Positions 51,155-61,399 of a stretch of DNA of 64,000 nt are shown in pieces. The notes under the pieces are model-generated. The model had not been told where the DNA came from and did not search any database. It was given only the letters and a program-made list of their open reading frames with translations. The position numbers and the translations under genes were made by a program. Position 1 is the stretch's first letter; every line of letters starts with the position of its first letter. The DNA lies in assembly GCF_029080175.1 (NCBI RefSeq), contig NZ_JARFJC010000016.1. One strand, 5' to 3'. Origin of the DNA: Luteipulveratus flavus. GTDB taxonomy: Bacteria > Actinomycetota > Actinomycetes > Actinomycetales > Dermatophilaceae.

Positions 51155-52711
51155 ATGACCAGCCCCGTACCCGCCGAGGTCGCTGTCGGCACCGGCCCGC
51201 TCTCGTTCGAGGACGTCGTCGCCGTCGCCCGCCACGACGCCCCGGTGCGTCTGTCCGACGAGGCGCTGACCGCCGTACGCCGGTCGCGCGCCGTCATCGA
51301 GGATCTCGCGTCCGACCCGATCCCGCACTACGGCGTCTCGACCGGGTTCGGCGCGCTCGCGACCAAGCACATCCCGCTGGAGCTGCGCGCCCAGCTGCAG
51401 CGCAGCCTGGTCCGCTCGCACGCCGCGGGCTCCGGCCCGGAGGTCGAGCGCGAGGTCGTGCGCGCGACCATGCTGCTGCGCCTGTCGACCCTGGCGACCG
51501 GCCACACCGGCGTCCGCGAGGAGACCGCCCAGGCGTACGCGCAGCTGCTCAACGCCGGCCTCACGCCGGTGGTGCACGAGTACGGCTCGCTCGGCTGCTC
51601 CGGTGACCTCGCCCCGCTGGCCCACTGCGCGCTCGCGGTGATGGGCGAGGGCCAGGTCCGCGACCGCGACGGCAAACTGCGTGATACCGCAGAAGCGTTG
51701 CAGGACAACGACATCCAGCCGGTCCAGCTGGCCGAGAAGGAGGGTTTGGCCCTCATCAACGGCACCGACGGGATGCTCGGCCAGCTCGTCCTCGCCATCA
51801 CCGACCTGCGCCGGCTGCTCAAGACCGCCGACATCACGGCGGCCATGTCGGTCGAGGGCTTGCTCGGTACGGACGACGTCTTCGCGGCCGACCTGCACGA
51901 GATCCGTCCGCACCCGGGTCAGGCGCTGAGTGCGGCCAACCTGCGAAAGGTCATGGCGGACAGCCAGATTCGTGAGTCGCACCGCGACCCCGAGGCGTGC
52001 ACCCGAGTCCAGGACGCGTACTCGCTGCGCTGCTCGCCGCAGGTGGCAGGCGGCGCGCGCGACACCGTCGAGCACGCCGCGCAGGTCGCCGGCCGTGAGC
52101 TGGCCGCCGCGATCGACAACCCGGTCGTGACCCGTGACGGTCGCGTCGAGTCGAACGGCAACTTCCACGGCGCGCCCGTTGCGTACGTGCTCGACTTCCT
52201 AGCGATCGTCGCGGCGGACGTGGCGAGCATCAGCGAGCGGCGGACGGACCGGTTCCTCGACGCGGCGCGCAACCACGGGCTGCACCCGTTCCTCGCCGAC
52301 GACCCGGGCGTCGACTCCGGCCACATGATCGCGCAGTACACCCAGGCGGCCATCGTCTCGGAGATGAAGCGGCTCGCCGCCCCCGCCTCGGTGGACTCCA
52401 TCCCCTCCAGCGCGATGCAGGAGGACCACGTGTCGATGGGCTGGTCGGCGGCCCGCAAGCTGCGGCGCTCGGTCGACGGCCTGACCCGCGTCCTTGCGGT
52501 CGAGCTGCTCACCGCCGCCCGGGCGCTGGACCTGCGCGCACCGCTCACGCCCGCCCCTGCGACGGCCGCCGTCGTCGCGGCGCTGCGGGAGACGACCGAG
52601 GGTCCGGGCACCGACCGGTTCCTCGCGCCCGAGATCGAGAACGCCGTGCAGCTGGTCGCCACCGGCGCCGCGCTCGCCGCGGCCGAGACCGTCACGGGTC
52701 CGCTGCAGTGA
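51155..52711 (+). CDS. hutH: Histidine ammonia-lyase
   Basis: Converts L-histidine to urocanate and ammonia. The electrophilic MIO cofactor forms from an internal tripeptide: here Cys148-Ser149-Gly150 (GSLGCSGDLAPLAH), with cysteine where most enzymes have alanine. FHGAPVAY, SSAMQEDHVSMG and NGTDGML are further active-site signatures. About 518 residues. ATG at 51155; an ATG at 51146 is an alternative, and neither has an ideal ribosome site. First gene of hutH-nudix-hutU; the Nudix start overlaps its stop. Confidence 0.93.
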   Translation: MTSPVPAEVAVGTGPLSFEDVVAVARHDAPVRLSDEALTAVRRSRAVIEDLASDPIPHYGVSTGFGALATKHIPLELRAQLQRSLVRSHAAGSGPEVEREVVRATMLLRLSTLATGHTGVREETAQAYAQLLNAGLTPVVHEYGSLGCSGDLAPLAHCALAVMGEGQVRDRDGKLRDTAEALQDNDIQPVQLAEKEGLALINGTDGMLGQLVLAITDLRRLLKTADITAAMSVEGLLGTDDVFAADLHEIRPHPGQALSAANLRKVMADSQIRESHRDPEACTRVQDAYSLRCSPQVAGGARDTVEHAAQVAGRELAAAIDNPVVTRDGRVESNGNFHGAPVAYVLDFLAIVAADVASISERRTDRFLDAARNHGLHPFLADDPGVDSGHMIAQYTQAAIVSEMKRLAAPASVDSIPSSAMQEDHVSMGWSAARKLRRSVDGLTRVLAVELLTAARALDLRAPLTPAPATAAVVAALRETTEGPGTDRFLAPEIENAVQLVATGAALAAAETVTGPLQ

Positions 52712-53145
52712 CCGCGCCAGGCAGGGTCCGCGTCGGCGTCTACGCCGTGTGCGTCCGCGACGACCGGCTGCTGCTGGTCCACCAGGTCTCGCCGGGGCCG
52801 GCGCAGGACCGGTGGACCCTGCCCGGCGGCGGGCTGGACTACGGGGAGAGCCCGGCAGACGGCGTACGCCGCGAGGTCCGCGAGGAGACCGGCTGCGAGG
52901 TGTCGGTCGGACGGATTCTCGGTGTGGACGACGCCGTCCAGCCGGGCTGGGACGGCGTCGAGCGGCACGGCATCCGGCTGATGTTCCACGCCATCCTCGA
53001 AGGCGAGCCCGTCTCGCCGGACGACGGCGAGATCGACGAGGTCGCCTGGTTCCCGATCGACGCGCTGCCCGAGAACGCCACGGTCTGGGCCGCCCAGGTC
53101 CAGGACCTGCTCGACACCACGACTGCGACCGCCCTGCGCGGCTGA
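52708..53145 (+). CDS. Nudix hydrolase within the hut operon
   Basis: A 145-residue protein with the complete Nudix box GGGLDYGESPADGV...REVREETGC (residues about 42-65). It starts with GTG overlapping the hutH stop by 4 bases and precedes hutU by 17 bases, so it is cotranscribed with both. No step of histidine degradation needs a Nudix enzyme. It may sanitise a nucleotide or NAD derivative, as HutU uses tightly bound NAD+; this is speculation. Confidence 0.85.
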   Translation: MTAPGRVRVGVYAVCVRDDRLLLVHQVSPGPAQDRWTLPGGGLDYGESPADGVRREVREETGCEVSVGRILGVDDAVQPGWDGVERHGIRLMFHAILEGEPVSPDDGEIDEVAWFPIDALPENATVWAAQVQDLLDTTTATALRG

Positions 53146-53162
53146 GCACGGAGGAGACTGAC

Positions 53163-54818
<1,656 letters not shown>

Positions 54819-54830
54819 GCCGAACCCTCC

Positions 54831-54910
54831 CTGGTCGAGCCGCGACTCCGCTGGTTGAGCCGCGCCCTCGCTGGTTGAGCCGCGCCCTCGCTGGTTGAGC
54901 CGGGCCGGAG
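54831..54910. repeat. Four-unit 20-bp tandem repeat
   Basis: Units of the form CTGGTTGAGCCGCGCCCTCG start at 54831, 54851, 54871 and 54891. The first unit differs at a few bases and the last merges into a long inverted repeat. It lies between hutU and the convergent YbaK-like gene. There are no spacers, so it is not a CRISPR array. Confidence 0.85.
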
Positions 54911-55020
54911 CGCTAGCGAAGGGCCGTGTCGAAACCTGGTGCCGTACAGGGAGACTCTCCCTGACGGTCGCGTGGTTTCGACACGAGCTCGGCTGGCGCC
55001 TCGCTCGGCTCAACCAGCGG
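54891..55020. repeat. 130-bp inverted repeat after hutU
   Basis: The left half begins CTGGTTGAGC and includes GTGTCGAAACC (ending 54936); the right half has GGTTTCGACAC (from 54974) and ends in GGCTCAACCAG. The arms are about 45 bases and imperfect. A short GGGAGACTCTCCC dyad lies in the loop. The same words occur near 33740-33876, indicating a second dispersed family. Confidence 0.75.
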
Positions 55021-55041
55021 TTGGCGCAGCCGGCGGTTGGC

Positions 55042-55518
55042 TCAGCCGGCGGGGTCGGTGACGTCGGCGACCCGGGCGTCCAGGACGCGTACGACGTCGT
55101 CGGCCTCCGCTGTCACGGCCACCCCGTGCGCGCCCGCGCCCAGCGAGACCGTCCGGCCGCTCATGGTCACGTCGGCGACCACCGGCCACGCGGTCGTCGA
55201 CCCGAAGGGCGTGATGGTGCCCCGCTCGTACCCGGTCGCCTCCCGCGCGGTGCCGGCGTCGGGCATCGACAGCCGGTTCACGCCGAGCACCGATCGCAGC
55301 TTGGGCCAGGAGATCTGCCGGTCGCCGGGCACGAGCACCAGCACGTACTCACCCTCCGCGCGGCGTACGACCAGCGTCTTGATGATGTCGCGCGGCTCGA
55401 CGCCCCGCGCTGCGGCCGCCTCCTCCAGCGAGCCGACCCGCCCGTGCCGGGTGATCGTGTGCTCGATGCCCGACTCGCTCAGCGCGGCCGCGGCCCGTTC
55501 CTCGCCGGATGCCGTCAT
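55042..55518 (-). CDS. YbaK/EbsC-type aminoacyl-tRNA deacylase
   Basis: A 158-residue protein of the YbaK/ProX editing superfamily, which hydrolyses misacylated tRNA such as Cys-tRNA(Pro). Recognisable parts are DIIKTLVVRR with the conserved lysine, VLVLVPGDRQISWPKLR and TPFGSTTAWPVV. The glycine-rich substrate loop GAGAHGVAV closes the domain. It is divergent from the second hut operon, 95 bases away, and its own promoter may overlap the hut operator. Confidence 0.82.
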   Translation of the reverse strand: MTASGEERAAAALSESGIEHTITRHGRVGSLEEAAAARGVEPRDIIKTLVVRRAEGEYVLVLVPGDRQISWPKLRSVLGVNRLSMPDAGTAREATGYERGTITPFGSTTAWPVVADVTMSGRTVSLGAGAHGVAVTAEADDVVRVLDARVADVTDPAG

Positions 55519-55544
55519 GCCCGTCAGCGTAGACCGGCGCCCCT

Positions 55545-55560
55545 GTCTCGGATCTGAGAC
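55545..55560. promoter_or_regulatory. hut operator candidate 2 (upstream of the M20-hutF-hutI operon)
   Basis: GTCTCGGATCTGAGAC is a pseudo-palindrome matching the site upstream of hutH at 14 of 16 bases. It ends 53 bases before the GTG at 55614, nearly the same distance as in the hutH case, supporting a shared regulator. Confidence 0.7.
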
Positions 55561-55613
55561 GTCAGGACCGCGGGACGCCGCGATCGGCAGGCCGGATGCG
55601 GTGTGATGGACCG

Positions 55614-56819
55614 GTGAGTGCGCTGACCGAGTTCGACCGGATGTGGGCCGAGATCCTGCCCGTGGGACGTGACGGCGGGACAGGCGGCTACCGACGGTTC
55701 GCCTGGACCCGCGACGACCACACCCTGCGCGAGTGGTTCGCCGGCGAGTGCGCGCAGCGCGGTCTGGACCTCACCGAGGACCGCATGGGCAACCAGTGGG
55801 CCTGGTGGGGCGACCCCGACGCGGCGCCCGGTGTCGTCATCGGCTCGCACCTGGACTCGGTGCCCGACGGCGGGGCGTACGACGGCCCGCTCGGCGTCGT
55901 GAGCGCGCTCGCCGTGATCGACGCGTTGCGGGCCGACGGTTTCGCGCCCACCGTGCCGCTCGGGGTCGTCAACTTCGTCGACGAGGAGGGCGCCCGGTTC
56001 GGTGTCGCGTGTGCCGGTTCGCGGGTCATCACCGGCGCCATGACCGCCGACCGGGCGCTGGGTCTGAAGGACGCCGACGGCCGCACCATGGCAGAGGCGC
56101 TGGAGACCGCCGGACGACGTACCGACATCGGCCGCGACGACGAGACCCTGCGCCGCATCGGCACGTTCGTCGAGCTGCACGTCGAGCAGGGACGCGCGCT
56201 CGCCGACCTGGATCCCGCCACGTCGGCCGTCGCGGTCGGGACGGACATCTGGCCGCACGGGCGGTGGCGGATCGACTTCGCCGGTGAGGCCAACCACGCG
56301 GGCACCACTCGCCTCGAGGACCGCCACGACGCCATGCTCGGGTACGCGCAGACCGTCCTGGCCGCGAGAACCGTTGCGCAGCAGCGTGGTTGCGTCGCCA
56401 CGATGGGTAAGGTCGTCGTCGACCCGAACGGTGTCAACGCGATCCCGTCCCGCGTGACCGGCTGGCTGGATGCGCGGGGTCCGGTCGACCACGACGTACG
56501 CCGGGCCGTCGCCGACGTGACCGAGGCGGCGGAGCAGCACGGCGGCACGGTCGCCGAAGAGTCGTGGACGGGCGCGACGACCTTCGACCCGGCTCTCGCG
56601 CAACGGATGCGGGACCTGCTGGGTGGCGGTGCGCCCATGCTCGGCACCGGAGCCGGCCACGACGCCGGCATCCTCGCCAACGCCGGCATCTCGACCGGGA
56701 TGCTGTACGTCCGCAACCCCACCGGTGTGTCCCACTCGCCCGAGGAGTTCGCCGAGGCAGCCGACTGTCACACCGGGGTGGAGGCGCTCGCGACCGTCGT
56801 CCGGGGGCTCGCGTCATGA
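55614..56819 (+). CDS. M20-family amidohydrolase, probable alternative N-formylglutamate deformylase
   Basis: A 401-residue metalloenzyme of the allantoate amidohydrolase / N-carbamoyl-amino acid hydrolase type. Metal and catalytic motifs: IGSHLDSVPDGGAYDGPLG, NFVDEEGARFG and ELHVEQGRAL, then a late GAGHDAGILA. It is the first gene of a tight operon with hutF and hutI, each overlapping by 4 bases. No canonical hutG is present, and HutF makes N-formylglutamate, so deformylation to glutamate and formate is the most economical role. The start is GTG at 55614. Confidence 0.82.
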   Translation: MSALTEFDRMWAEILPVGRDGGTGGYRRFAWTRDDHTLREWFAGECAQRGLDLTEDRMGNQWAWWGDPDAAPGVVIGSHLDSVPDGGAYDGPLGVVSALAVIDALRADGFAPTVPLGVVNFVDEEGARFGVACAGSRVITGAMTADRALGLKDADGRTMAEALETAGRRTDIGRDDETLRRIGTFVELHVEQGRALADLDPATSAVAVGTDIWPHGRWRIDFAGEANHAGTTRLEDRHDAMLGYAQTVLAARTVAQQRGCVATMGKVVVDPNGVNAIPSRVTGWLDARGPVDHDVRRAVADVTEAAEQHGGTVAEESWTGATTFDPALAQRMRDLLGGGAPMLGTGAGHDAGILANAGISTGMLYVRNPTGVSHSPEEFAEAADCHTGVEALATVVRGLAS

Positions 56820-58132
56820 CGACGTACTGGGCCGAGAACGGCCTGCTGCCAACGGGCCTCGCCTCGTCGGTCCGTCTCGAGATCGAGGGCGGACGGTTCG
56901 CCGCGGTCACTCCCGGCCAGCCGCAGGGCGACGCGCAACGACTGCCCGGCGTCGTCGTGCCCGGCCTCGCCAACTGCCACAGCCACGCGTTCCACCGAGC
57001 CCTGCGCGGACGAACCCACCACGGCGGAGGCACGTTCTGGACCTGGCGCGAGGGCATGTACTCCGTTGCCGCACAGCTCGATCCGGACTCCTACCTCGCG
57101 CTCGCCCGCGCCACGTACGCCGAGATGTCTCTCGCGGGAGCCACGTCGGTGGGGGAGTTCCACTACGTCCACCACCAGCCGGACGGGACGCCGTACGACG
57201 ACCCCAACGCCATGGGTGAGGCGCTGCGGCAGGCCGCGCGCGAGGCCGGTGTCCGCCTGACGCTCCTCGACACGTGCTACCTCGCCGGCGGGCTCGGCGC
57301 CGGCGACCACGACCCCCTGAGCAGCCGGCAGCTCCGCTTCGGGGACGGCGACGCGGACGGCTGGGCGTCGCGAGTCTCGGCCCTGACCGCTGACGCGAGC
57401 ACCGTGATCGGCGCCGCGATCCACTCCGTCCGGGCCGTGCCACGCGATCAGATTCCCACCGTGGTGGAGGCGGCACGGGGCCGCCCGCTGCACGTGCACC
57501 TGTCCGAGCAGCCCGCCGAGAACGACGCCTGTCTGGTCACGTACGGCCGTACGCCCACCGCTCTGCTCGGCGCGGCGGGTGCCCTCGGCCCGTTGACGAC
57601 GGCCGTGCACGCGACGCACCTGACCGGTGACGACGTCGCGATGCTCGGCCGCACCGGTACGACCGCGTGCTTCTGCCCGACCACGGAACGGGACCTCGCC
57701 GACGGGATCGGTCCGGCTCGTCGCCTGGCCGACGCGGGCGCCCCGCTCAGCCTCGGCTCGGACCAGCACGCGGTCATCGACCTCTTCGAGGAGGCGCGGG
57801 CACTGGAGATGCACGAGCGGCTCGTCACCCGGCAGCGAGGCAGGTTCACGCCGACCGAGCTGCTGCGAGCGGCGACCGGGCACGGCTCGATCGGGTGGGC
57901 CGACACGGGGGTGATCGAGGTCGGAGCACGGGCGGATCTCGTGGCGATCCGGCTGGACTCGGTACGGACGGCCGGATCCGCCGCGGACCAGGTGCTGCTG
58001 AGCGCGACCGCCGCCGACGTCGACACGGTCATCCGGGACGGCGAGGTCGTCGTCGAGGGCGGCCAGCACCGGCTCGGTGACGTCGGCCGCCTGCTCACCG
58101 ACGCGATCGACCCCCTCTGGAGGAACGCATGA
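56816..58132 (+). CDS. hutF: Formimidoylglutamate deiminase
   Basis: A 438-residue amidohydrolase that removes ammonia from N-formimino-L-glutamate to give N-formyl-L-glutamate. The metal motif NCHSHAFHRALRG, then HVHLSEQPAEN and VHATHLTGDD, and SLGSDQHAVIDLFEEAR with the final aspartate, are as expected. Its presence shows that the pathway takes the two-step route and not the single-step HutG formiminase. The start overlaps the M20 stop. Confidence 0.92.
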   Translation: MTTYWAENGLLPTGLASSVRLEIEGGRFAAVTPGQPQGDAQRLPGVVVPGLANCHSHAFHRALRGRTHHGGGTFWTWREGMYSVAAQLDPDSYLALARATYAEMSLAGATSVGEFHYVHHQPDGTPYDDPNAMGEALRQAAREAGVRLTLLDTCYLAGGLGAGDHDPLSSRQLRFGDGDADGWASRVSALTADASTVIGAAIHSVRAVPRDQIPTVVEAARGRPLHVHLSEQPAENDACLVTYGRTPTALLGAAGALGPLTTAVHATHLTGDDVAMLGRTGTTACFCPTTERDLADGIGPARRLADAGAPLSLGSDQHAVIDLFEEARALEMHERLVTRQRGRFTPTELLRAATGHGSIGWADTGVIEVGARADLVAIRLDSVRTAGSAADQVLLSATAADVDTVIRDGEVVVEGGQHRLGDVGRLLTDAIDPLWRNA

Positions 58133-59286
58133 CCGCCACACTCGTCACCGGGATCGGCGAGCTCGTCACCAACGACCCGGCCCACGACGGACCGCTCGGG
58201 CTGGTCCACGACGCCGCGCTCGTCGCCACCGACGGTCGCGTCAGCTGGGTCGGTCGGTCGCAGGACGCACCCGACGCCGACCGCCGCGTCGACCTCGAGG
58301 GCCGTGCTGTCGTCCCCGGGTTCGTCGACAGCCACTCGCACCTGGTCTTCGCGGGTGACCGGTCGGCCGAGTTCGCCGCGCGCATGACCGGTGAGCCGTA
58401 CGACGGCGGCGGCATCGCGGTCTCCGTCGAGGCGACCAGGGCCGCGAGCGACGACGAGCTGCGGGCGCTCCTGGCGAGGCGGGTCGCCGAGATGCGCGCC
58501 CAGGGCACCACCACGATCGAGATCAAGAGCGGGTACGGCCTCGACGTCACCCATGAGGAACGCGCCCTCCGGCTGGCGCGCGAGCTCACCGACGAGACCA
58601 CGTTCCTCGGCGCCCACGTGGTGCCGCCGGAGGCCCGGGACGACCGGGCCGCGTACGTCGACCTCGTCGTCGGCGAGATGCTCACCGCCTGCGCACCGCA
58701 CGCCCGGTGGATCGACGTGTTCTGCGAGCCGCACAGCGCCCACGCGTTCACCGAGGAGGAGTCGCGGCGGGTGCTCCGGGCGGGCCTGGACGCGGGCCTG
58801 CTCGCCCGGGTCCACGGCAACCAGCTCGGCCCGGGCCCCGGCGTCCGACTCGCCGTCGAGCTCGGAGCCGCGTCCGTCGACCACTGCACGTACCTGTCGG
58901 ACGACGACGTCGACGCGCTCTGCGGGAGCGACACCGTGGCGACGCTGCTGCCGGGCGTGGAGTTCTCGACGCGCTCGCCGTACCCCGACGCTCGCCGGCT
59001 GCTCGACGCCGGCGTCACCGTCGCGCTGGCCAGCGACTGCAACCCCGGCACGTGCTACTCCAGCTCGATCCCGCTCGCGATCGCGCTGGCGGTGCGCGAG
59101 ATGGGGATGACGCCGGCCGAGGCGCTGCAGGCCGCCACGCTCGGCAGCGCCCGGTCCCTGCGCCGGGACGACGTCGGTCACCTGCGGGTGGGCGCCCGGG
59201 CCGACCTGACGGTCCTGGACGCGCCGTCGTACCTGCACATCCCGTACCGCGTCGGCGTCCCCCTCGCCCGCACCCTGGACCTCTGA
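58129..59286 (+). CDS. hutI: Imidazolonepropionase
   Basis: Opens the imidazolone ring to give N-formimino-L-glutamate. The 385-residue amidohydrolase has VDSHSHLVFAGDRSAEF with the first metal histidines, TIEIKSGYGLD, a HGNQLGPGPGV region with a metal histidine, and ALASDCNPGTCYSSS with the metal aspartate. It is the last gene of the operon and is followed by a 58-bp palindromic element that may end the transcript. Confidence 0.95.
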   Translation: MTATLVTGIGELVTNDPAHDGPLGLVHDAALVATDGRVSWVGRSQDAPDADRRVDLEGRAVVPGFVDSHSHLVFAGDRSAEFAARMTGEPYDGGGIAVSVEATRAASDDELRALLARRVAEMRAQGTTTIEIKSGYGLDVTHEERALRLARELTDETTFLGAHVVPPEARDDRAAYVDLVVGEMLTACAPHARWIDVFCEPHSAHAFTEEESRRVLRAGLDAGLLARVHGNQLGPGPGVRLAVELGAASVDHCTYLSDDDVDALCGSDTVATLLPGVEFSTRSPYPDARRLLDAGVTVALASDCNPGTCYSSSIPLAIALAVREMGMTPAEALQAATLGSARSLRRDDVGHLRVGARADLTVLDAPSYLHIPYRVGVPLARTLDL

Positions 59287-59309
59287 GAACCCGGCCGCCC
59301 GCTCTGCTC

Positions 59310-59367
59310 CCGGCAGAAGTTGACGGGTTGCGCAGGCATGCGTGTGCCGGCCGCCAGCTTTTGCCGG
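59310..59367. repeat. 58-bp palindromic element, copy E
   Basis: It begins CCGGCAGAAGTTGACGGG and ends CCAGCTTTTGCCGG; the centre is GCAGGCATGCGTGTG. It has the same 58-base length as copies B, C and D. It lies 23 bases after the hutI stop in the 156-base spacer before the kinase gene. Confidence 0.85.
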
Positions 59368-59442
59368 TGGTGGTGGGGTCGGCGAGGGGACGTCAGACCG
59401 TGGGCTGACGCCGGGGCACGCGACTCTGCCTACGCTGCTGGG

Positions 59443-60675
59443 GTGAACGTGGACAGCCGGTACGACGTGCTCCGGCGGCGCCCTCGACTGCTGGACGGGA
59501 TCATCGTCGGCGGCCTGCTGCTGACGACCGCGCTCGTCCTGGCCGTCTGGTCGTGGTGGCTCACCCTGCTCAGCGCGGCCATCATCGTCCCGCTGTGGTG
59601 GCGCAGGACCCATCCGGTCGCCGCTGCCGGGGCGATGGCCGTCTTCTGCGTCCTCCAGCTCGCGACGCACGAGAGCGTCCTGCCGGCCGACATCGCCCCG
59701 CTGCTCGCCATCTACGCGACGGCGGCGTACGGCGTGACGCGACGGCGGCGTCTGATCGGACTGGCGCTCGGCGTCGCGGGCGCCCTGATCGGCGGGCTGC
59801 GCTGGGGCCTGCTGGGGTCGGTGGCGACCTGGGAGGACTACGCCCTGCGCGTCGTGATCTGCACGGTCGCCCTGGGCATGAGTGCGGTCGGCGCGTGGAT
59901 CCTCGGCGACCTCCTGCGGTCCCGGCGGGCGGTGCTCAGCCGGCTCCAGGAGCAGAACGCCGCGCTCGAGCGCGACCAGGAGCAGCGGGCCGCGCTCGCC
60001 GCGCAGGACGAACGCTCACGGATCGCCCGCGAGATGCACGACGTCGTCGCGCACTCCCTGTCCGTGGTCGTCGTGCAGGCGGACGGGGGCGCGTACGCCG
60101 CACGGTCCGGCTCGCGCGAGGCGACGACCGCGCTGGAGGCCGCCACGACCACGCTGGAGACCATCGCGGCCACGGCGCGTGAGGCGCTCGCCGAGACGCG
60201 CCGGCTCGTCGGGGTGCTTCGAGCGCCGGACGCCGGGCTGGAGCTGGCGCCGCAGGCCGGGCTCGACGCGATCGCCGACGTCGTCGAGCGGACGACGGCG
60301 GCCGGCGTCCCCACCACGCTCGAGTCGACCGGCGAGCGGGCGCCGGTCCCGCGCGACGCCGAGCTGGCGGCGTACCGCGTGGTGCAGGAGTCGCTGACCA
60401 ACGTCATGAAGCACGCCGGCCCGGGCGCAACCGCCCACGTGCGGCTCGACCACACCCCGGACGGCCTCATCGTCGCCGTGACCGACGACGGCCTCGGTGC
60501 GGCGGTGGCGCACGACGGTGCCGGCCACGGCATCCTGGGCATGCGCGAGCGCGTCGCCGTGTACGGCGGCACCCTCCACGCAGGCCCACGCCGCGGGCCC
60601 GGGTTCGCTGTCACCGCAACCATTCCCGTGTCGTCGGACGTGCCGGCGCCCACCACCACAGGAGCAGCCTCATGA
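59443..60675 (+). CDS. NarL-system sensor histidine kinase
   Basis: A 410-residue kinase. Five hydrophobic helices occupy about residues 17-160. The HisKA_3 phosphoacceptor motif is RIAREMHDVVAHSLSVVVVQ, and VTDDGLG with GHGILGMRERV is the ATP-binding part. The start is GTG at 59443. The stop overlaps the response regulator start by 4 bases. The signal is unknown; the type lacks a defined sensor domain and may sense the membrane. Confidence 0.87.
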   Translation: MNVDSRYDVLRRRPRLLDGIIVGGLLLTTALVLAVWSWWLTLLSAAIIVPLWWRRTHPVAAAGAMAVFCVLQLATHESVLPADIAPLLAIYATAAYGVTRRRRLIGLALGVAGALIGGLRWGLLGSVATWEDYALRVVICTVALGMSAVGAWILGDLLRSRRAVLSRLQEQNAALERDQEQRAALAAQDERSRIAREMHDVVAHSLSVVVVQADGGAYAARSGSREATTALEAATTTLETIAATAREALAETRRLVGVLRAPDAGLELAPQAGLDAIADVVERTTAAGVPTTLESTGERAPVPRDAELAAYRVVQESLTNVMKHAGPGATAHVRLDHTPDGLIVAVTDDGLGAAVAHDGAGHGILGMRERVAVYGGTLHAGPRRGPGFAVTATIPVSSDVPAPTTTGAAS

Positions 60676-61349
60676 CCGACGGCGACATCGGCGTCTTCCT
60701 CGTCGACGACCAGGCGCTCGTCCGCGCGGGCTTCCGGATGGTCCTCGAGGCGGAGCCCGGTACGGCCGTCCTCGGCGAGGCCGCGGACGGGCAGGCCGCG
60801 GTCGACAGCCTGACGCTGATGCGAGCCGACGTCGTGCTGATGGACGTCCGGATGCCGCGGCTGGACGGCGTCGAGGCGACCCGGCGGATCTGCGCGCGGC
60901 CGGACGCGCCCGCCGTCCTCGTCCTGACCACCTTCGACCTCGATGAGTACGCCTTCGCCGCGCTGAAGGCGGGTGCGGCCGGGTTCCTCCTGAAGGACGC
61001 GGGGCCGGCGGACCTGCTCGCGGCGATCCGGACGGTGCACGCGGGCGACGCCGTCGTCGCGCCGTCCACCACTCGGCGGCTGATCGACCAGTTCTCCGAG
61101 CACCTACCCGATGGCGAGGACGCTCCCGCCGGCGGCGATCGTCTGGCCGCGCTGACCGAGCGGGAGCGGGAGGTGCTCGTCGCCGTCGGACGCGGCCTGT
61201 CCAACTCCGAGATCGCGGCCGACCTGTTCGTCGCCGAGGCCACCGTCAAGACGCACATCGGCCGCATCCTGGCCAAGCTCGGCCTGCGCGACCGGGTGCA
61301 GATGGTCGTGCTGGCGTACGAGACCGGCCTGGTGCACGTCCGCGGCTGA
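60672..61349 (+). CDS. NarL/FixJ-type response regulator
   Basis: A 225-residue regulator. The receiver contains FLVDDQALVRAGF, the phosphoacceptor in VVLMDVRMPRLDG and FLLKDAGPADLL. The LuxR-type helix-turn-helix is LTEREREVLVAVGRGLSNSEIA. It is coupled to the preceding kinase. No adjacent transporter is present, so the targets are probably elsewhere. Confidence 0.9.
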   Translation: MTDGDIGVFLVDDQALVRAGFRMVLEAEPGTAVLGEAADGQAAVDSLTLMRADVVLMDVRMPRLDGVEATRRICARPDAPAVLVLTTFDLDEYAFAALKAGAAGFLLKDAGPADLLAAIRTVHAGDAVVAPSTTRRLIDQFSEHLPDGEDAPAGGDRLAALTEREREVLVAVGRGLSNSEIAADLFVAEATVKTHIGRILAKLGLRDRVQMVVLAYETGLVHVRG

Positions 61350-61358
61350 GCGGCGGGC

Positions 61359-61390
61359 CCGGCCTCGGCGGTGCGGGCCGCCGAGGCCGG
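61359..61390. terminator. 13-bp GC hairpin between convergent genes
   Basis: CCGGCCTCGGCGG (61359-61371) pairs exactly with 61378-61390 across a 6-base loop, in the 50-base spacer between the response regulator and deacetylase genes. It can act in both directions. Confidence 0.8.
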
Positions 61391-61399
61391 CGCGTTCGA

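Noticed and set aside
54831..54910. CRISPR array
   Set aside because: The units are contiguous with no spacers, and no cas genes are present.
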